From: Lunularia cruciata
Taxonomy: Eukaryota > Streptophyta > Marchantiopsida > Lunulariales > Lunulariaceae
DNA length: 64,000 nt
Reading direction: 5' to 3'
Assembly (NCBI GenBank): GCA_948567375.1
Contig: OX419755.1
Span: forward strand, 3,291,001-3,355,000
The translations under genes were made by a program, and so were the position numbers. Under the pieces are notes generated by a model, which had not been told where the DNA came from, searched no databases, and saw nothing but the letters and a program-made list of their open reading frames with translations. Shown here piece after piece: positions 48,680-60,406 of this stretch. The stretch's first letter is position 1; the number at the start of each line of letters is the position of its first letter.

Positions 48680-49080
48680 GTCTGATCCTGCTGGCTGGGA
48701 CATGGGTTTCTACTCAACCCATCTGCATCACGGTTCACCACTCCAGGTCTGTGAACAACCGTGAAATCATACTCCTGTAAAATCAAAGCCCATCGTGCAA
48801 GCTTCCCTGAAAGCTTGTCGGACTCCATCAACCACTTCAGCGGCTGATGATCAGTGATGAGAGTGAAGGGGTTACCAAATAGGTAACATCGGAAATGTGC
48901 TACTGCCCAAACTGCTGCCAAGCACTCTCCCTCATATGAACTATACTTTGCCTCCGCTGAATTGTTGGAGCGACTAGCATAGGCCACCACAAACTCCTTC
49001 TCCTCATCATCATGTTGGGTGAGCACCGCTCCAAGCCCCAACATACTCCAATCAGTATGAACCTGAAATGGTCGTCCCCT
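48680..49080 (-). pseudogene. E3 RNase H
   Basis: TDWSMLGLGAVLTQ, YEGECLAAVWA, LITDHQPLKWL and RDADGLSRN give the usual Ty3-type RNase H residues. Confidence 0.85.
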
Positions 49081-49369
49081 GATCGGTCTCCTCAAAATAG
49101 GAGCAGATGTCAACCTCTCCTTGAGCTCTACAAAAGCTCTCTCTTGCTCATCTCCCCAACACCACTCCTGTGTAAGCTTGGTCAGCTTCGTCAAGGCCGT
49201 GGCAATGGCACTAAATCCTCTAACATAGCGGCGATAGAAGTTTGCCAACCCAAGGAATGCTCGCACTCTGCTCACATCCGTAGGCCGAGGAATACGTGCA
49301 ATAGCCTCCACCTTGGTCTGCTGAACACCAAGTCCTCCGGGGTAGATAGTGTGACCCAAATACTCAACC

Positions 49370-50110
49370 TGCTCATGGAACAACCTACACTTCCCAGGAT
49401 GTAATTTGAGTCCATGAGATCTCAACCTCTCAAACACCTCCAACAACTGTCTCTCATGCTCCTCCACAGTAGTGCTATACACCAAAATGTCATCAATATA
49501 GCACCGAGCAAAATCCAGTCCAGCTAGGATCCTATCCATGACCCTCTGGAACTCAGTAGGAGCATTCTTTAACCCAAATGGTAAGAACCTCCACTGATAT
49601 AACACATCCTTGCCGTGAGGATCAATAGCCCAAAATGCTGTCTTGGACTTATCCTCCTCCCTGATCGGCAACTGATGATATCCCGCTCAAAGATCCAAAG
49701 TACTGAAGACCTTTGCATGCCCAATCGCATCAAAAATCTCCTCCGGTGTAGGCATGGCATACCGATCAGCCCTAGTCTGTCGGTTGATAGGACGGTAATC
49801 TCCACACATCCGCCTATCTGTATAGTTGCCATGCATATCCTTCTTGGCTGGCATCACTGTCGTTGATGCATACTCTCCATGTGAAATCTCCACAAAACCA
49901 GCCTCAAAAAGGTCACTACTCCGGCTCTGAATCAATGTCCTCTCCATCTCACTATATCGATAAGGACGTCGGAAAACAGGTGTGTCGCTAGTCAGCTCAA
50001 TCCGTATACCAGGTCCCTTCAGAGCACCCAAATCCTTCATACTGAAGGCAAAACAACTCGTGTGACTCCTCAAGAACCTCCAAACCCTCCGTCTTTCCTC
50101 TCCAGTAAGT
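49370..50110 (-). pseudogene. E3 reverse transcriptase
   Basis: RRPYRYSEMERTLI, PAKKDM, CGDYRPINRQT, FSTLDL, LPFGLKNAPTEFQ and CYIDDILVYS. The catalytic YIDD lies at about 49490-49505. Ty3-type RT. Confidence 0.88.
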
Positions 50111-50155
50111 ATCCTCTGTAACTGTAGTAGGAGTGGAAGACGTACTGACTGGCTG

Positions 50156-51440
50156 CTACACTGGGCCCTTGGGAGCAATGGTGTCATGCTCCCGACCACT
50201 AGAGGTCCCAACCTCTGTGTGAAAAACTCCCTCCACTCTGGCTGCATCCCATGTGGACCAAGGGTGTAATCCAAGTAGCCCACGCTCACCTGGATGGACT
50301 CCAAGTAGACCACTCTCCCTAGTAGCTACTGGATGTGTCCCAAGAATACCATGTCCACTCGGTCCATCGCCCCCAGCATGTGCCTGAATCGTCTCGATAG
50401 GCACATGGCTCACAAGCGTCCGAGTGGTGATGCCTATCAAGCGCATCCTACGCTGCTCTGCCAAACCAAGGCTCACAATCCAAGTCAAACAGTTCAGGTC
50501 CATAGCCTGACCTAACACTTGACGCCTGGATGCCTCTGACACTGCTGGAACAGCGGTAATACCAGTGCAAAAACCCATCGCCCGCTCTCTCTCATCAGCA
50601 TTGGGCTCCACCAACTGCTGTAACTGTGAGTCCCAAACAAGTCCAGGTCCTCCCTCTCAAAAAGCATGAGAGCCTGGGAAACTCATGAGTGTGGGAAATG
50701 CAGCTCTAGGCTGTCCAACTAGGTTACCACTACCATAGGTGACCTATCAGCCACTACCACTGTCTGAGACTGACGCCCAACATCCAAGATATCATCAACA
50801 AGGATGTGGTCAAGTTGCTGAATCCCATCATAACTACGCTGTAGAACCTCTCTGGGTAAAAGGTTCGTCCACCAAAGACGAAGACGATGAGCCCGTGATC
50901 CCACTCTGGCTGCATCTAACAATACAGCAGGTCCCATCCATGAATGGACCTGATGTGTACTCGCCACCACTCTAGTGCAAGAATCACCCATCAATGGAAC
51001 GTTCTCCAAAAGGTAAGCTAGAGAAACAGACTGATGAACCTGGAGATGTCGTAGTATCCGTAACATCTCCCAAAACACACCAGAACAAGGATCCTGAAGA
51101 CCCAAACCACGGCCCGCATGTGTATGTCCTTGACATGGCCATCCAGAAATCACCAAGTGAATAGGCCCATGTCTCTCTAGGTCATGCGCCCCTTGTAAGG
51201 AAATGTCTCCTGGTAAGGCCTTCTGGTAACCTCTGACTGCTGACATCGGTAATAACTCCGGATACCGATAGGCCAAGTGTGCCACATGATGTAGAGAGAC
51301 TCGCCTAGCAGTCTCATCTCTCTCTACATACAAGTACCTCTGTACTCGGATACCCGCCTGTAACACCGTAGCTAGTCCGGTGCTGATCCCACCAAACAAC
51401 TCCAATAGGCATATCCCCTCTACTGGATACTGCCAAGCAA
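50156..51440 (-). pseudogene. E3 DNMT3-like cytosine-5 DNA methyltransferase domain
   Basis: Motif I LLELFGGISTGLATVLQAG (about 51370-51415, cofactor binding), YLYVERDETARR next to it, IHLVISGWPCQGHTHAGRG with the catalytic cysteine (about 51120-51160), LRILRHL, LLENVPLMG (about 50990-51015), SRAHRLRLWWTNL (about 50865-50905), ERERAMGF (about 50575-50600) and RRQVLGQAMDLN (about 50500-50530). The SAM, PC, ENV and AHR blocks line up in order with DNMT3-type enzymes, although PCQ is the DNMT1-style spelling. The first part is in one 722-codon open frame with the protease, so it belongs to the polyprotein and is not a captured neighbour. Fossil copy. Confidence 0.87.
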
Positions 51441-51859
51441 TGAGTGTGGTATCCAAAGGTGTCAAAGTAATCGCCTTTGGAGGCTCATCCTCACACTCAT
51501 CCCTTGATGGTACGAAGGCTCCACTCCAAGCCTGCTGCACCAACTGATCTGCATGCTGCTGCAATGCCTCCTTTGAACTCCACAATGGAACATCCAAGGT
51601 GGATGGAACAATCCCACTCGTACTCCAAAGTCGAGTGATCTCCTCTGGTACTGGAGTATCCTCTGCATGGGCGTTCCCCTCCAACAAGTCACCAGGCCAA
51701 GTAACTGCACCGTTGAAAGCCAAAACTGATGCTGCCATGGTCCCGGACTGTAGTGAGCCAAGACTGCCACTACTGAAGCGTACTGGTAGGCGACATACCC
51801 GTCCCTCACCAGACTGCCAACCAGGTCTATAAGAGGCTGTCTCCTCCCAATAGTCAATA

Positions 51860-52180
51860 CTGAAACCCATAGGGTATAACACTGCTCCCCCAACTAGCAC
51901 ATCATAGGACTCAGCTATCGTCGCAATAGCCTGAGCTCTCACCACCGAGCTATCAGTCGGATGACCAGGCTGAACCTGGACAACAAGCTCCCCACGTGTG
52001 ATGTACTGTGTCGAACCACCACCTAGAGATGTCTGGATCTGAAATGGACACCTCTCCACATCGGTCTTCCGTAACTCCAGACCAACAACTGCAGCCTTCC
52101 CCAACATAAGGGGCTGCGCACCAGAGTCTAACAAGACTCTCTGTGGTGTATAGACCTTCCCTGAAGGTCCCACTAAACAA
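51860..52180 (-). pseudogene. E3 aspartic protease
   Basis: VLLDSGAQPLML (about 52107-52142) with the DSG triad, then DVLVGGAVLYPMGFSIDYW about 90 residues on. A retropepsin placed between gag and the methyltransferase. Confidence 0.8.
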
Positions 52181-52189
52181 AAGATCCCC

Positions 52190-54350
52190 CTCTGGTTATC
52201 CAATAGGACAACACCAGGTGTAAACCGCGCTCTCTCAAAGGCCGGTCTAGCTGGCAACTCCTCCAGTCTAGCCGCTGCTGCCTGCCACAACCCACTAGTC
52301 GCTGAACGGATCCCATGCTCCTCAACCAAGTCAGCTCCACTACCAACCACCTCTGCTCTAGTAGTAGGAACTGCACCATCCCTACTCTCACACAACGTGG
52401 CAGCCAACCGGAACACTGGGGCTGGGTCAACTCCCAATGTAAACATGTCACTGGCTGAAAATAAAGGATGCCGCATAATCAGCTGAGCCGCCCCCAACAT
52501 CATGCTAGACTCAGTCTGTGTAGTAGCAGGTGGCTGACTAGCAGGTACTCCATCACCACCTACCACACTTGCACTGGGACGTCTAGGAACCATGGATGTC
52601 GTCTGCAATGCCTCAGATAGCATGAAAGACTGGGGAAGTCTGACCTGTCTCCCAACCTCTCCTCTCTGTGGGTCCAACTCCACTGATGCTCCTCTAGGCT
52701 CTGGAGCACGTACTGCACTCCTAGTCACTGCTGCAGATGCATCCACCTGTGTTGCTCCGCACATGAAGTCCAAAGCATCTCTATCACCAGCATATGAGGT
52801 GGAAGCCTCAGCACCCGAATCTGATCTCCTCTGAGCAATAGCCATACTAGCCAATCTCTGCTCCAACTGCTCAATCCGAGTAGCCATAGCTGTGTCAGAA
52901 GTAAGGGCAGGTACTGAACCCTACTAGGTGTAGATCCTCTACCACCACCTCTACCACCTCGTCCTCCATGAACTGGAGCTCCTCTACTACCTGCCATAGC
53001 AGCCCTACCACTCCGTAACTCCGGGTGTAGGTCAAAACACCGGTCACTAGTGTGACCAAATCTGTGGCAATGCTCACACTGCCTCTGTGCTGGCTGTGAC
53101 GCACCAAAGGTATCAGGTCCGCTGCCCTGAGTACACTCTCTCCTATGGTGAGGTCCACCACAAGTCCAACAAGCAACACCACCACTCACTGGCTGCTACT
53201 GACCCGAAAATGAGGGTAAGGGTCTAACTCCACTAGGCCCTCCACTCGCTCCATAGGATCTGGGCTGTCCACCCTGTACTCGAAAACCAACTGGGTGTGG
53301 TGCACTCTGCTGCACTCTAGAAGAAGTCACAACCGTGGATGAGGTCTCTCTACCAAATCCAGCTGTCACCACTCTCTCCTCCACCATGTTGAGCTCAATA
53401 CGCTCAGCCAAACCAAAGACTACTGCCAAAGTGGGCGAAGTAGCCTGCAACAACGTAGCATCACAAACTCTACGTCGCAACTCCCTGTCCAGTATCCCAT
53501 ACCAAAACTGGACTGCCTGGGCCTCAGTAACTCCCTGAGTGAAACTAATCAGCCGCCTCATGCGAGTGTATGCCTCGCGTAGGCTCTCTCCAGCCTTCTG
53601 CTGGAACTCCTGCAAGCTCCTCAGCTTGTCAGTCCGCACTCCCTGGTAGTTCTGCCTCAAACATAGGAAGAACTCCACCATGGGGTTAAACCCCGGTACC
53701 ACACCACCTCCTACAGCGGTACCTCCACTCGTAGTAGCACTATCTCCAGCTAGTGCACCTCCACTAGCTCCACCCACACTACTCGAGCTAGAACTCGTAG
53801 GTACAGCCGATCTACTCCTGGCCACCGAGCCTGAAGTGATAGAGACATAGTGAGGAGTCTCCATAACTCAGTCTCCTCCAAATGAGCTCTCTTGAACTCA
53901 TGGTAATCGTCCATCGGTGGACCCTCCAAGTGCTGAAACAACCCCTTCCATGCCATGAAGGGTGTGAACAAAGTCGGGTTCCGCATCTACTGCAAATCAC
54001 ACCAACTATCGAACTCCTGGATGAAATCATCCAACTCAATAGTACCCACTGTACTAGAGTAACGCCTAGGGCCTTTGGAGGCCCCATAAATCTCGTCCAT
54101 GTCCCACAACAACGGTGCGGACACACCAAGTGCACTCTCAATTGAATCAGCTCCTGTGTCGAACTCCAACTCAGAGTCAATCTCCTCCCTCACTGGGACC
54201 TGAGATACATGCTGATACCGAGCACCACTCCGAGTAAACCCACTGCGTACTGTAGGGCTAACTCCTCTGGAATCTCCAAAGAACTCCGTCGTGACCACGT
54301 AACTGCAACAGGAAACCCGAACCACCAACTGCAACCGCAAGTCGCAACTG
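52190..54350 (-). pseudogene. E3 gag region
   Basis: Capsid-like LDDFIQEFDSWCDLQ, FLCLRQNYQGVRTDKLRSL and FWYGILDRELRRRVCDATLLQ, then two different zinc knuckles, CWTCGGPHHRREC (about 53135-53175) and CEHCHRFGHTSDRC (about 53040-53085). A GGRGGRGGGRG patch and a heptad RIEQLEQRLASM (about 52840-52885) follow. Fossil. Confidence 0.8.
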
Positions 54351-54378
54351 CAAGTGCTCCACCAAGTGCCAACACCAA

Positions 54379-55621
54379 CTAAACACCACCCACTAATGTA
54401 ACTCTACCGAGAGAACTACACTAGGGGAAGGGCAACCTGTAACCTGCCATCATAACACGCACTCTCACGGTCTGCAGGTCATCACTTCCTGCCTCACCGG
54501 AGAGAAACAAAGGTAGTCTGATTGGTCATCACTCCAGCCTCACCACCGAGAGCACACCAGAGCACCAATGCTCAAAAGTCAAGGCACCTCACACAAACGT
54601 GGTGCACAAACAGGAAGCAGAGAATGGAGGGGATCCAATCACAAGAAATCTAAACAAAAACCCTCCATCTCATAACACAACACGGGACTGACTCTGCCAC
54701 CATTTGCCATTTGACATAAGAGCAGTTCGTATCTAAGTCCTAAGCTACCAGGATCACCAAGAATGGGATCAAACTGCCTCTCCTAGCCAAAGCTACATGT
54801 GTATAGATAACAGTGGCACAATCACTATGACAACAAGTGAGGGTGGACCAGTTGGCTAGGGCACCAGTCTAGGAACAAGAGATCTAGGGGTCAAACCCTA
54901 TTGCGCACAATCTAGCAAGAAAGGCAGATTTTGCCAACCAATGACCAAGATCTACACTAAACTAGCTAGCCTCACGCCAGCAAGCTGGCTTGCTGGCCCT
55001 TCTAGGCCTTCGTAGCCTCTCATAGCCCACAGCCCTATGCCTCAAAACGCCGAAATTCAGCCAAATGAGGCCTTTCTTGTTGCCACTTCGAACCTCCTCC
55101 AAAATTGGCGAAACTTCTCCAAATCTGCGAAACTCCTCCAAACTAGCGAAACTTCTCCAAATCTGGCCAAACAGCGAAACTCCTCCAATTCTGGCCCAAA
55201 AATCTGACGTAAAATCTGACGTAAACCCTAAAGATGGATGTCCGCCAAATCCCCCGCTAACTTTCCACTCGAGCCAAATTGACAAAACGGGTTTTTCCAA
55301 ATCACAATTTCATGAGAAGAGCTTTCCAACTCCACCTTCAATTTCACTTTCTGAGCCCAACTCGCAGCAAATTGGTCCTGCCTTCACCTCCTGAGCTCAA
55401 AATCACAACACTGCTCGAAAATTGCTCCTTCTTTGCTCAAAATTTGGCCAGCGCTTCCGCACACCGTCCGCCTAACTGCAAAATTTGCATCAACTACACG
55501 AGCTTCTACACACTAGGGAAACATAGAACCTGAATCGAGCTACCACGATCCACCGAGCTTGGAGATACCACCAACACTCAACGTTCCTGCACCCAATTTC
55601 CCCCTGACTTCACTTCTCTGA
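54379..55621 (-). other. E3 leader
   Basis: 1.24 kb with no supported gene, the same length as in E1. tggtggcagagtc (minus strand, near 54690-54702) and catcagagaag (next to the B repeat) are two candidate primer sites; neither is a clean match to a tRNA end. Confidence 0.55.
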
Positions 55622-56072
55622 TGTAATCAGATTGCTTAACATTCTCAACTCAACTCAACTCAGATCAATACTTGATCTGTCACTCTATAAACTGCCAACA
55701 ACTGGGCACTGATTACAGTCAAGCCACACCCACTCAAGCATAGAGAATCCAGGTGACGCTCGCCGGCCTCTGTCCACCATAGCAAGGAACTCGAAGGCTC
55801 AACATCAGAGAAGTGAGCTCTCTGGAGCTCACTTCGAAACTATACCCCCTGGACTCGAGCTAGCCCTGAAACCCTAACGGTCCCGCTGACGGCACACTTG
55901 ACGGTGCAAACGGTGCAAAGTGATGGTGGGCCCCACCATGAAGTCAGTACCCCGAACACGAAATCTAACCATCGGAAAGTAGTCCCTGAGAAACTGCTAG
56001 AATAACTCTAACTACCATCACTGGAACTCCAATGTCCGAGCATCTAGATACGGAACTAGAAATGGCGTGACA
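55622..56072 (-). repeat. E3 repeat B, right copy
   Basis: 451 bp, tgtaatcag to ggcgtgaca, the sole terminal repeat on this side. Confidence 0.92.
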
Positions 56073-56905
56073 TCACCGTTGTCGTGGGGATCGTTTGGTC
56101 TCGAGATTGCGCTGGGCACCTGGCTGCCTGCACTTAGGCTTTTGGAGTGTTTTTTCCTTCTTGTACCGTCTATTATTAGTCCCGGCTCATTTTTCTTGAC
56201 CTCTTGGTTGGTCTATTATCCTCGGCTTTAATATGTTTTGGGTTTGGTGGGGTTTGCAGTTCTGGTCCAGACTGATCTTTCAGAGAGAATGATCTGGTGG
56301 GGTTTTGTGGAGTTTTCCACAAGTTATGTAACCGGACTCAATCCCGGGCAATTGGTTAAATGTGCTGACCCATCTACATAATCCAGACTGAGTGTAAAAA
56401 AAGAAGTAAAATAAAAAACATTATTATTATCTTCCCTACCGCTGTTTGCACATCAAGTACACACACTCAATCACTAGGAATCTCATTTCCATCTCAACTC
56501 CAAGTTTCATAGTTTATAATCCTTTGAGCCATGACACACGGCTCCTAACCAAACAGTGACCAAACTGAAGCACACTGACTAGCCAAGCACATGAAGAAAG
56601 AAAAGGAATTGAGCAGGTCCTATTTCCTATTCCTTACAACTTGTCATCTCATTGTTCTGCAGCATCTCCAATTTGTCGTTCTTTCCGAGTCTCCACTGTC
56701 CAGTAGGTCCTTCCTCGGGATTCTCCTTTCTCTTCGATATTCCGGTATGTTAGATCCTCCCGAACGCTCTACACTGCCCTTGCCAAAGGTCGCTACGCCT
56801 TGTAGAAGCTCTTGACAAATCCCTTATCGAGCTTCTATATCCAGTCCTCGTATTATCTTGAGCTGAACATGACTTCTCTCTTCTTTTTGTTCATGTCCAC
56901 CTTTC

Positions 56906-57690
56906 CTTTGCAAAGCTAGTCTGGCCTTTATCAAAACCTCTCTACTGTCATTTCCCAAAAGCTCTCTGTCCAGCCCTCATTTTTCTCGAAAAATTTCACC
57001 CACTCTCATCATGTGCACTCTCGCAAACTTCTCCTTTGAAAAATCTCACGTAGATCCACTGAAAAACCCCTGTTCAGCCCTTCTCCTTCTTGAAAATCCT
57101 GCAACCTCTCCTTTGCAAAGCTAGTCTGGCCTTTCCCGAAAACTCTCTACTGTCATTACCCAAAAGCTCCCTGTCCAGCTCTCATCTTTCTTGAAATTTT
57201 CACACTGTCAGCATGTGCACTCCTGCAAACTTCTCCTTTGGAAATTCTCATGAAATCCCACTAAAAAACCCTTGTTCAGCCTTCTCCTTCTTGAAAATCC
57301 TGCAACCTCTCCTTTGCAAAGCTAGTCTGGCCTTTCCCAAAAACTCTCTACTGTCATTACTCGAAAGCTCTCTGTCGAGCTCTCATCTTTCTTGAAATTT
57401 TCACACTGTCAGCATGTGCACTCCCGCAAACTTCTCCTTTGAAAATTCTCAGGAAAATCCACTAAAAAACCCTTGTTCAGCCTTCTCCTTCTTGAAAATC
57501 CTGCAACCTCTCCTTTGCAAAGCTAGTCGGGCCTTTCCCGAAAACTCTCTATTGTCATAACCCAAAAGCTCTCTGTCTAGCCCTCATTTTTCTCAAAAAA
57601 TTTCACACACTGTCATCATGTGCACTCCCGCAAACTTCTCCTTTGAAAAATCTCACGTAGATCCACTAAAAAACCCCTGTCAAGCCTCAC
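56906..57690. repeat. Tandem repeat in E4, about 201-205 bp, nearly four units
   Basis: ctttgcaaagctagtc recurs at 56906, 57111, 57312 and 57513. The last unit fades near 57690. The terminal 75 bp of E4 (cctgcaacc..tcctta...tggcc) resembles part of the unit. Confidence 0.85.
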
Positions 57691-58683
57691 AATTACAGAG
57701 AAAGAATTGCGATTCAAAAACAATGATGGCAGATCAATGTAGACTAATCTGCCAAAATCTACCTACTTTGAATGCTATCACGCCAGCAACCAAAAACAAT
57801 CCACTTGATGCTGATTTCTTCCTACGTCCCACGCAAATAGAGCTGCCAGTAAGGTAACCATCTATACTCCCTAACATGCTGATGTCCTCCGGACATTTTG
57901 CCAGAAGTCACCTCGTGTAATATCCACACCTATTCTTGAATGGGTTCCTCTTTGCTTAGCACTTAAACTTTATAGATTTCCAGTCTCCTTGAGATCCCAT
58001 ATCCAACGTCCACTATGAGAGAGTTTCGAGACGCCTAATGTCCACATTGTAGTGAGTATCTGCTCCACGGCATGCCCGTCCACTTTAGCATCCCTAGTGA
58101 AATTTTCACTAGCTTGACGTGCCTTTCTAGTGACACTTTGTCTTTAAACACAATTCCACATCTTCCGTATACTACAAGATAGCTTCCACCCTTTCCATTC
58201 AGAGAGCCACCAACTCCCAGAAGTAAAATCCAAATCCCTTGGACCAGCTTGTGTCTCTCGTTCAATCTCTGTCTACTATCTTGCTGACACTAAACCAGTG
58301 TCAGGAATAACTCCTGGCCCCAACCTCCATCACCAAGACGTCTGCTTCTTCTATCTTTGGAACTTTTATTGCTCTCAACCCTTACCAGCAACTTTGTCAA
58401 TCACCAGTTAAAGACATCACAACATAAATCTCTCCAGATAATCTCTAACGGTGAGATCACCTGTCACCGTCCCAATCTACTCAATGATGAAAGGTTGTTT
58501 GCAGTACACAACTATATTCGACATGAGCTCGTAAGAAGGGCACGCTCCCCTGATTCTAACTAATTTACCCCAGCAAGCATAGAAGCAAGCCAGTAGTTCA
58601 CATCCGATATTCCTTCAACGACATTTTGCATTTCACAACCTCTCATCTTCCACAATATCTGTAATCCCTACCCCAACATCCCA
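57691..58683. other. E4 middle section, unrecognised
   Basis: Looks like ordinary unique DNA, unlike the CT-rich flanks, and could be captured host sequence. Short open frames only. No identity is claimed. Confidence 0.35.
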
Positions 58684-59132
58684 TCATCTCAACAAACAAC
58701 CACTCCTATCCCTGATATTTTTCTCTCCGTGAGAATCAAAAGCCCTACCTTTCCTCACTATCCTCGATCCAACACTCCAATTTTTCTCACTTCCTCCCTC
58801 CACCCGCAGATTCAAAACCCCCCTTCGATCCTTCACTGTCTTTCCCCCAAACCCCTCAATATTTTTCTGTCCTATTAACCTTTCAAGATTTTTCTGTCCT
58901 CCCAAAACCCCCTTCGAACTGTTCCTGTCCCTTCCCAAAACCCCTCGAGCTCCTTGTCTCCTTGATTTTTCTTTTGTTGCCGCTACCCAACTCTGCCTTC
59001 CATTCTTTCCCGTTCCCCTTTCTCTGCCACGATCTTCCTGTTTTTTTTTTCTTCCGTTTCTGTTTTTTCTTCCCTTTTGTTTTTCCCTTCTTGATTCCTC
59101 CTTCGCAGAAAAAACCTTTTTCTGTTCCTGTC

Positions 59133-59275
59133 CTTTGCAAAACCTTTTTCTGTTCCTGTCCTTTGCAAAAAACCTTTTCCTGATCCTGTCCTTTGCAAAA
59201 CCTTTTTCTGTTCTTGTCCTTTGCAAAAAACCTATTCCTGTTCCTGTCCTTTGCAAAACCTTTTTCTGTTCCTTT
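59133..59275. repeat. Minisatellite alternating 28 and 30 bp
   Basis: ctttgcaaaa starts at 59133, 59161, 59191, 59219 and 59249, giving spacings of 28, 30, 28 and 30 bp. The unit is ctttgcaaaacctttttctg plus ttcctgtc. A lysine/arginine-rich open frame on the minus strand is a by-product of it. Confidence 0.85.
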
Positions 59276-60406
59276 CTTGAAAATTCCAACTACCACTCCT
59301 TACCAAGCTCATTTGACATTCTTTTTTTCAAAAACTCTCTGCTGTCCAGTCCTCATCTGTCCCAAATCCTGCAACCACTCCTTACCACTCTCATTTGGCC
59401 TTTTCTCGATGACACCGTCTGAACCACTCTCTCTGCTAAGCCATCTGCCTCAGGGTGATCTTGGGAAGTAGTACGATGATCAATCAAAGCCTTGTCACAC
59501 AAGACCTGAAACTCCCCCAAGAACTCTGTACCATGATCAGTCAAAACCTCAGCTGGTGCACCAAAATGACTAAGAACTCGATCCAGGAACGAGTAAGCTG
59601 TCCCTTCACTAGACTTGTCAAGAAGTGCCACCAACTCAATCCACTTGGAGAAGTGCTCCACCATCACCAAAACATACTGATGATGTCTCACAATCAGCAA
59701 TAAAGGTCCGGCAAAGTCCAAACTCCAATAGTAACCCAATCCCATGATAGGTAATGGGTGTAACTATGGCGTAGGAGCATTGAATGATGCTCTAACTTGG
59801 TCACAAACCACACATCTGGCAACAAATTGTTGTACCCCGGTCTGCATACTGCGCCACCAATAATGACTCTGGAGTAAGCTATATGTACGCTTTACTCCAA
59901 AATGTCCTAGCTCCTCATGAGCATGACGGACCAACTGTGGTCTCTGAGATGGAAGTGGTACTACTCACACTCTACCATCCTCCCATACACGCAAAAGGTG
60001 TCTACCCTCCAATCTGAACCGCCTGGCTTGCTAAAGAAAACGGTCTTTCTCCTTGGGACCCAACTGTGCCACCCACAACACCAGTGCAAAGATAGTCCAT
60101 CACTAAGACATCATCATGAATATCTCGCTGAACTGAACCAATATCTTCACTCTTTGGATTTGTGACCTCAATAACTCCTCATGTATGCGTTGAGAGAGAT
60201 ACCACCAAAGCCTCTACAAATATACACATAAGGGCCGATGCATGCCAACCTGGCACCATCTCCTCGTCTGTCTCACCATGCCAACATGCTCCGGTCTGAT
60301 CCTGCTGGCTGGGGCATGGATTTCTACTCAACCCATTTGCATCACGGTTCACCACTCCAGGTCTGTGAACAACCGTGAAATCATACTCTTGTAAAATCAG
60401 AGCCCA

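Larger units (their letters stand above)
46238..56072 (-). mobile_element. E3: youngest and most complete methyltransferase/PHD retroelement
   Basis: 9,835 bp. Left end tgtcatgtg, right end ggcgtgaca, 4-bp target duplication tcac at 46234-46237 and 56073-56076. It lies inside the integrase of E2. Layout on the minus strand: B, leader of 1.24 kb, gag, protease, methyltransferase, RT, RNase H, integrase, PHD, purine tract, A, B, A. Its two B copies differ at about a dozen places in 450 bp, mostly C/T and G/A changes as expected of methylated DNA. It looks nearly whole in layout, with perhaps half a dozen to ten breaks. Confidence 0.92.
56080..59414 (-). mobile_element. E4: 3.3-kb non-coding element with the same end signature
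   Basis: Starts tgtcgtgggg and ends cgatgaca. ccgt flanks it at 56076-56079 and 59415-59418. The TGTC...GACA ends, the 4-bp duplication and the shared first seven bases (tgtcgtg) match the E family. It carries no gag, RT or integrase that I can recognise, so it is probably a non-autonomous partner. An alternative is that 56080-56425, which ends in an A-rich run, is a separate LINE 3' end. The insertion interrupts E2 at the same place as E3. Confidence 0.65.

Noticed and set aside
50156-51440. Methyltransferase as a nearby host gene
   Set aside because: It is in frame with the protease, lies between protease and RT in all three copies, and decays with them.
46238-56072. DIRS/Ngaro-type tyrosine-recombinase element, suggested by the split repeats
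   Set aside because: No tyrosine recombinase is seen. The element has an HHCC zinc region, a DDE core and target duplications, which tyrosine-recombinase elements lack.
56080-56425. Separate LINE 3' end with poly(A)
   Set aside because: The A-rich run is suggestive, but no target duplication follows it and the whole of E4 is bounded by a better one. Kept only as an alternative.
59133-59275. Possible CRISPR array
   Set aside because: Units are contiguous, with no unique spacers, in a plant-like context.
58684-59296. Lysine/arginine-rich open frames of 130-200 codons
   Set aside because: They are translations of a purine-rich strand and the 28/30-bp minisatellite, with no recognisable fold.
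46238-59414. E3 and E4 as one compound insertion
   Set aside because: E3 alone restores tcaccg at its right flank, and E4 alone has its own ccgt duplication. Two adjacent insertions fit better.
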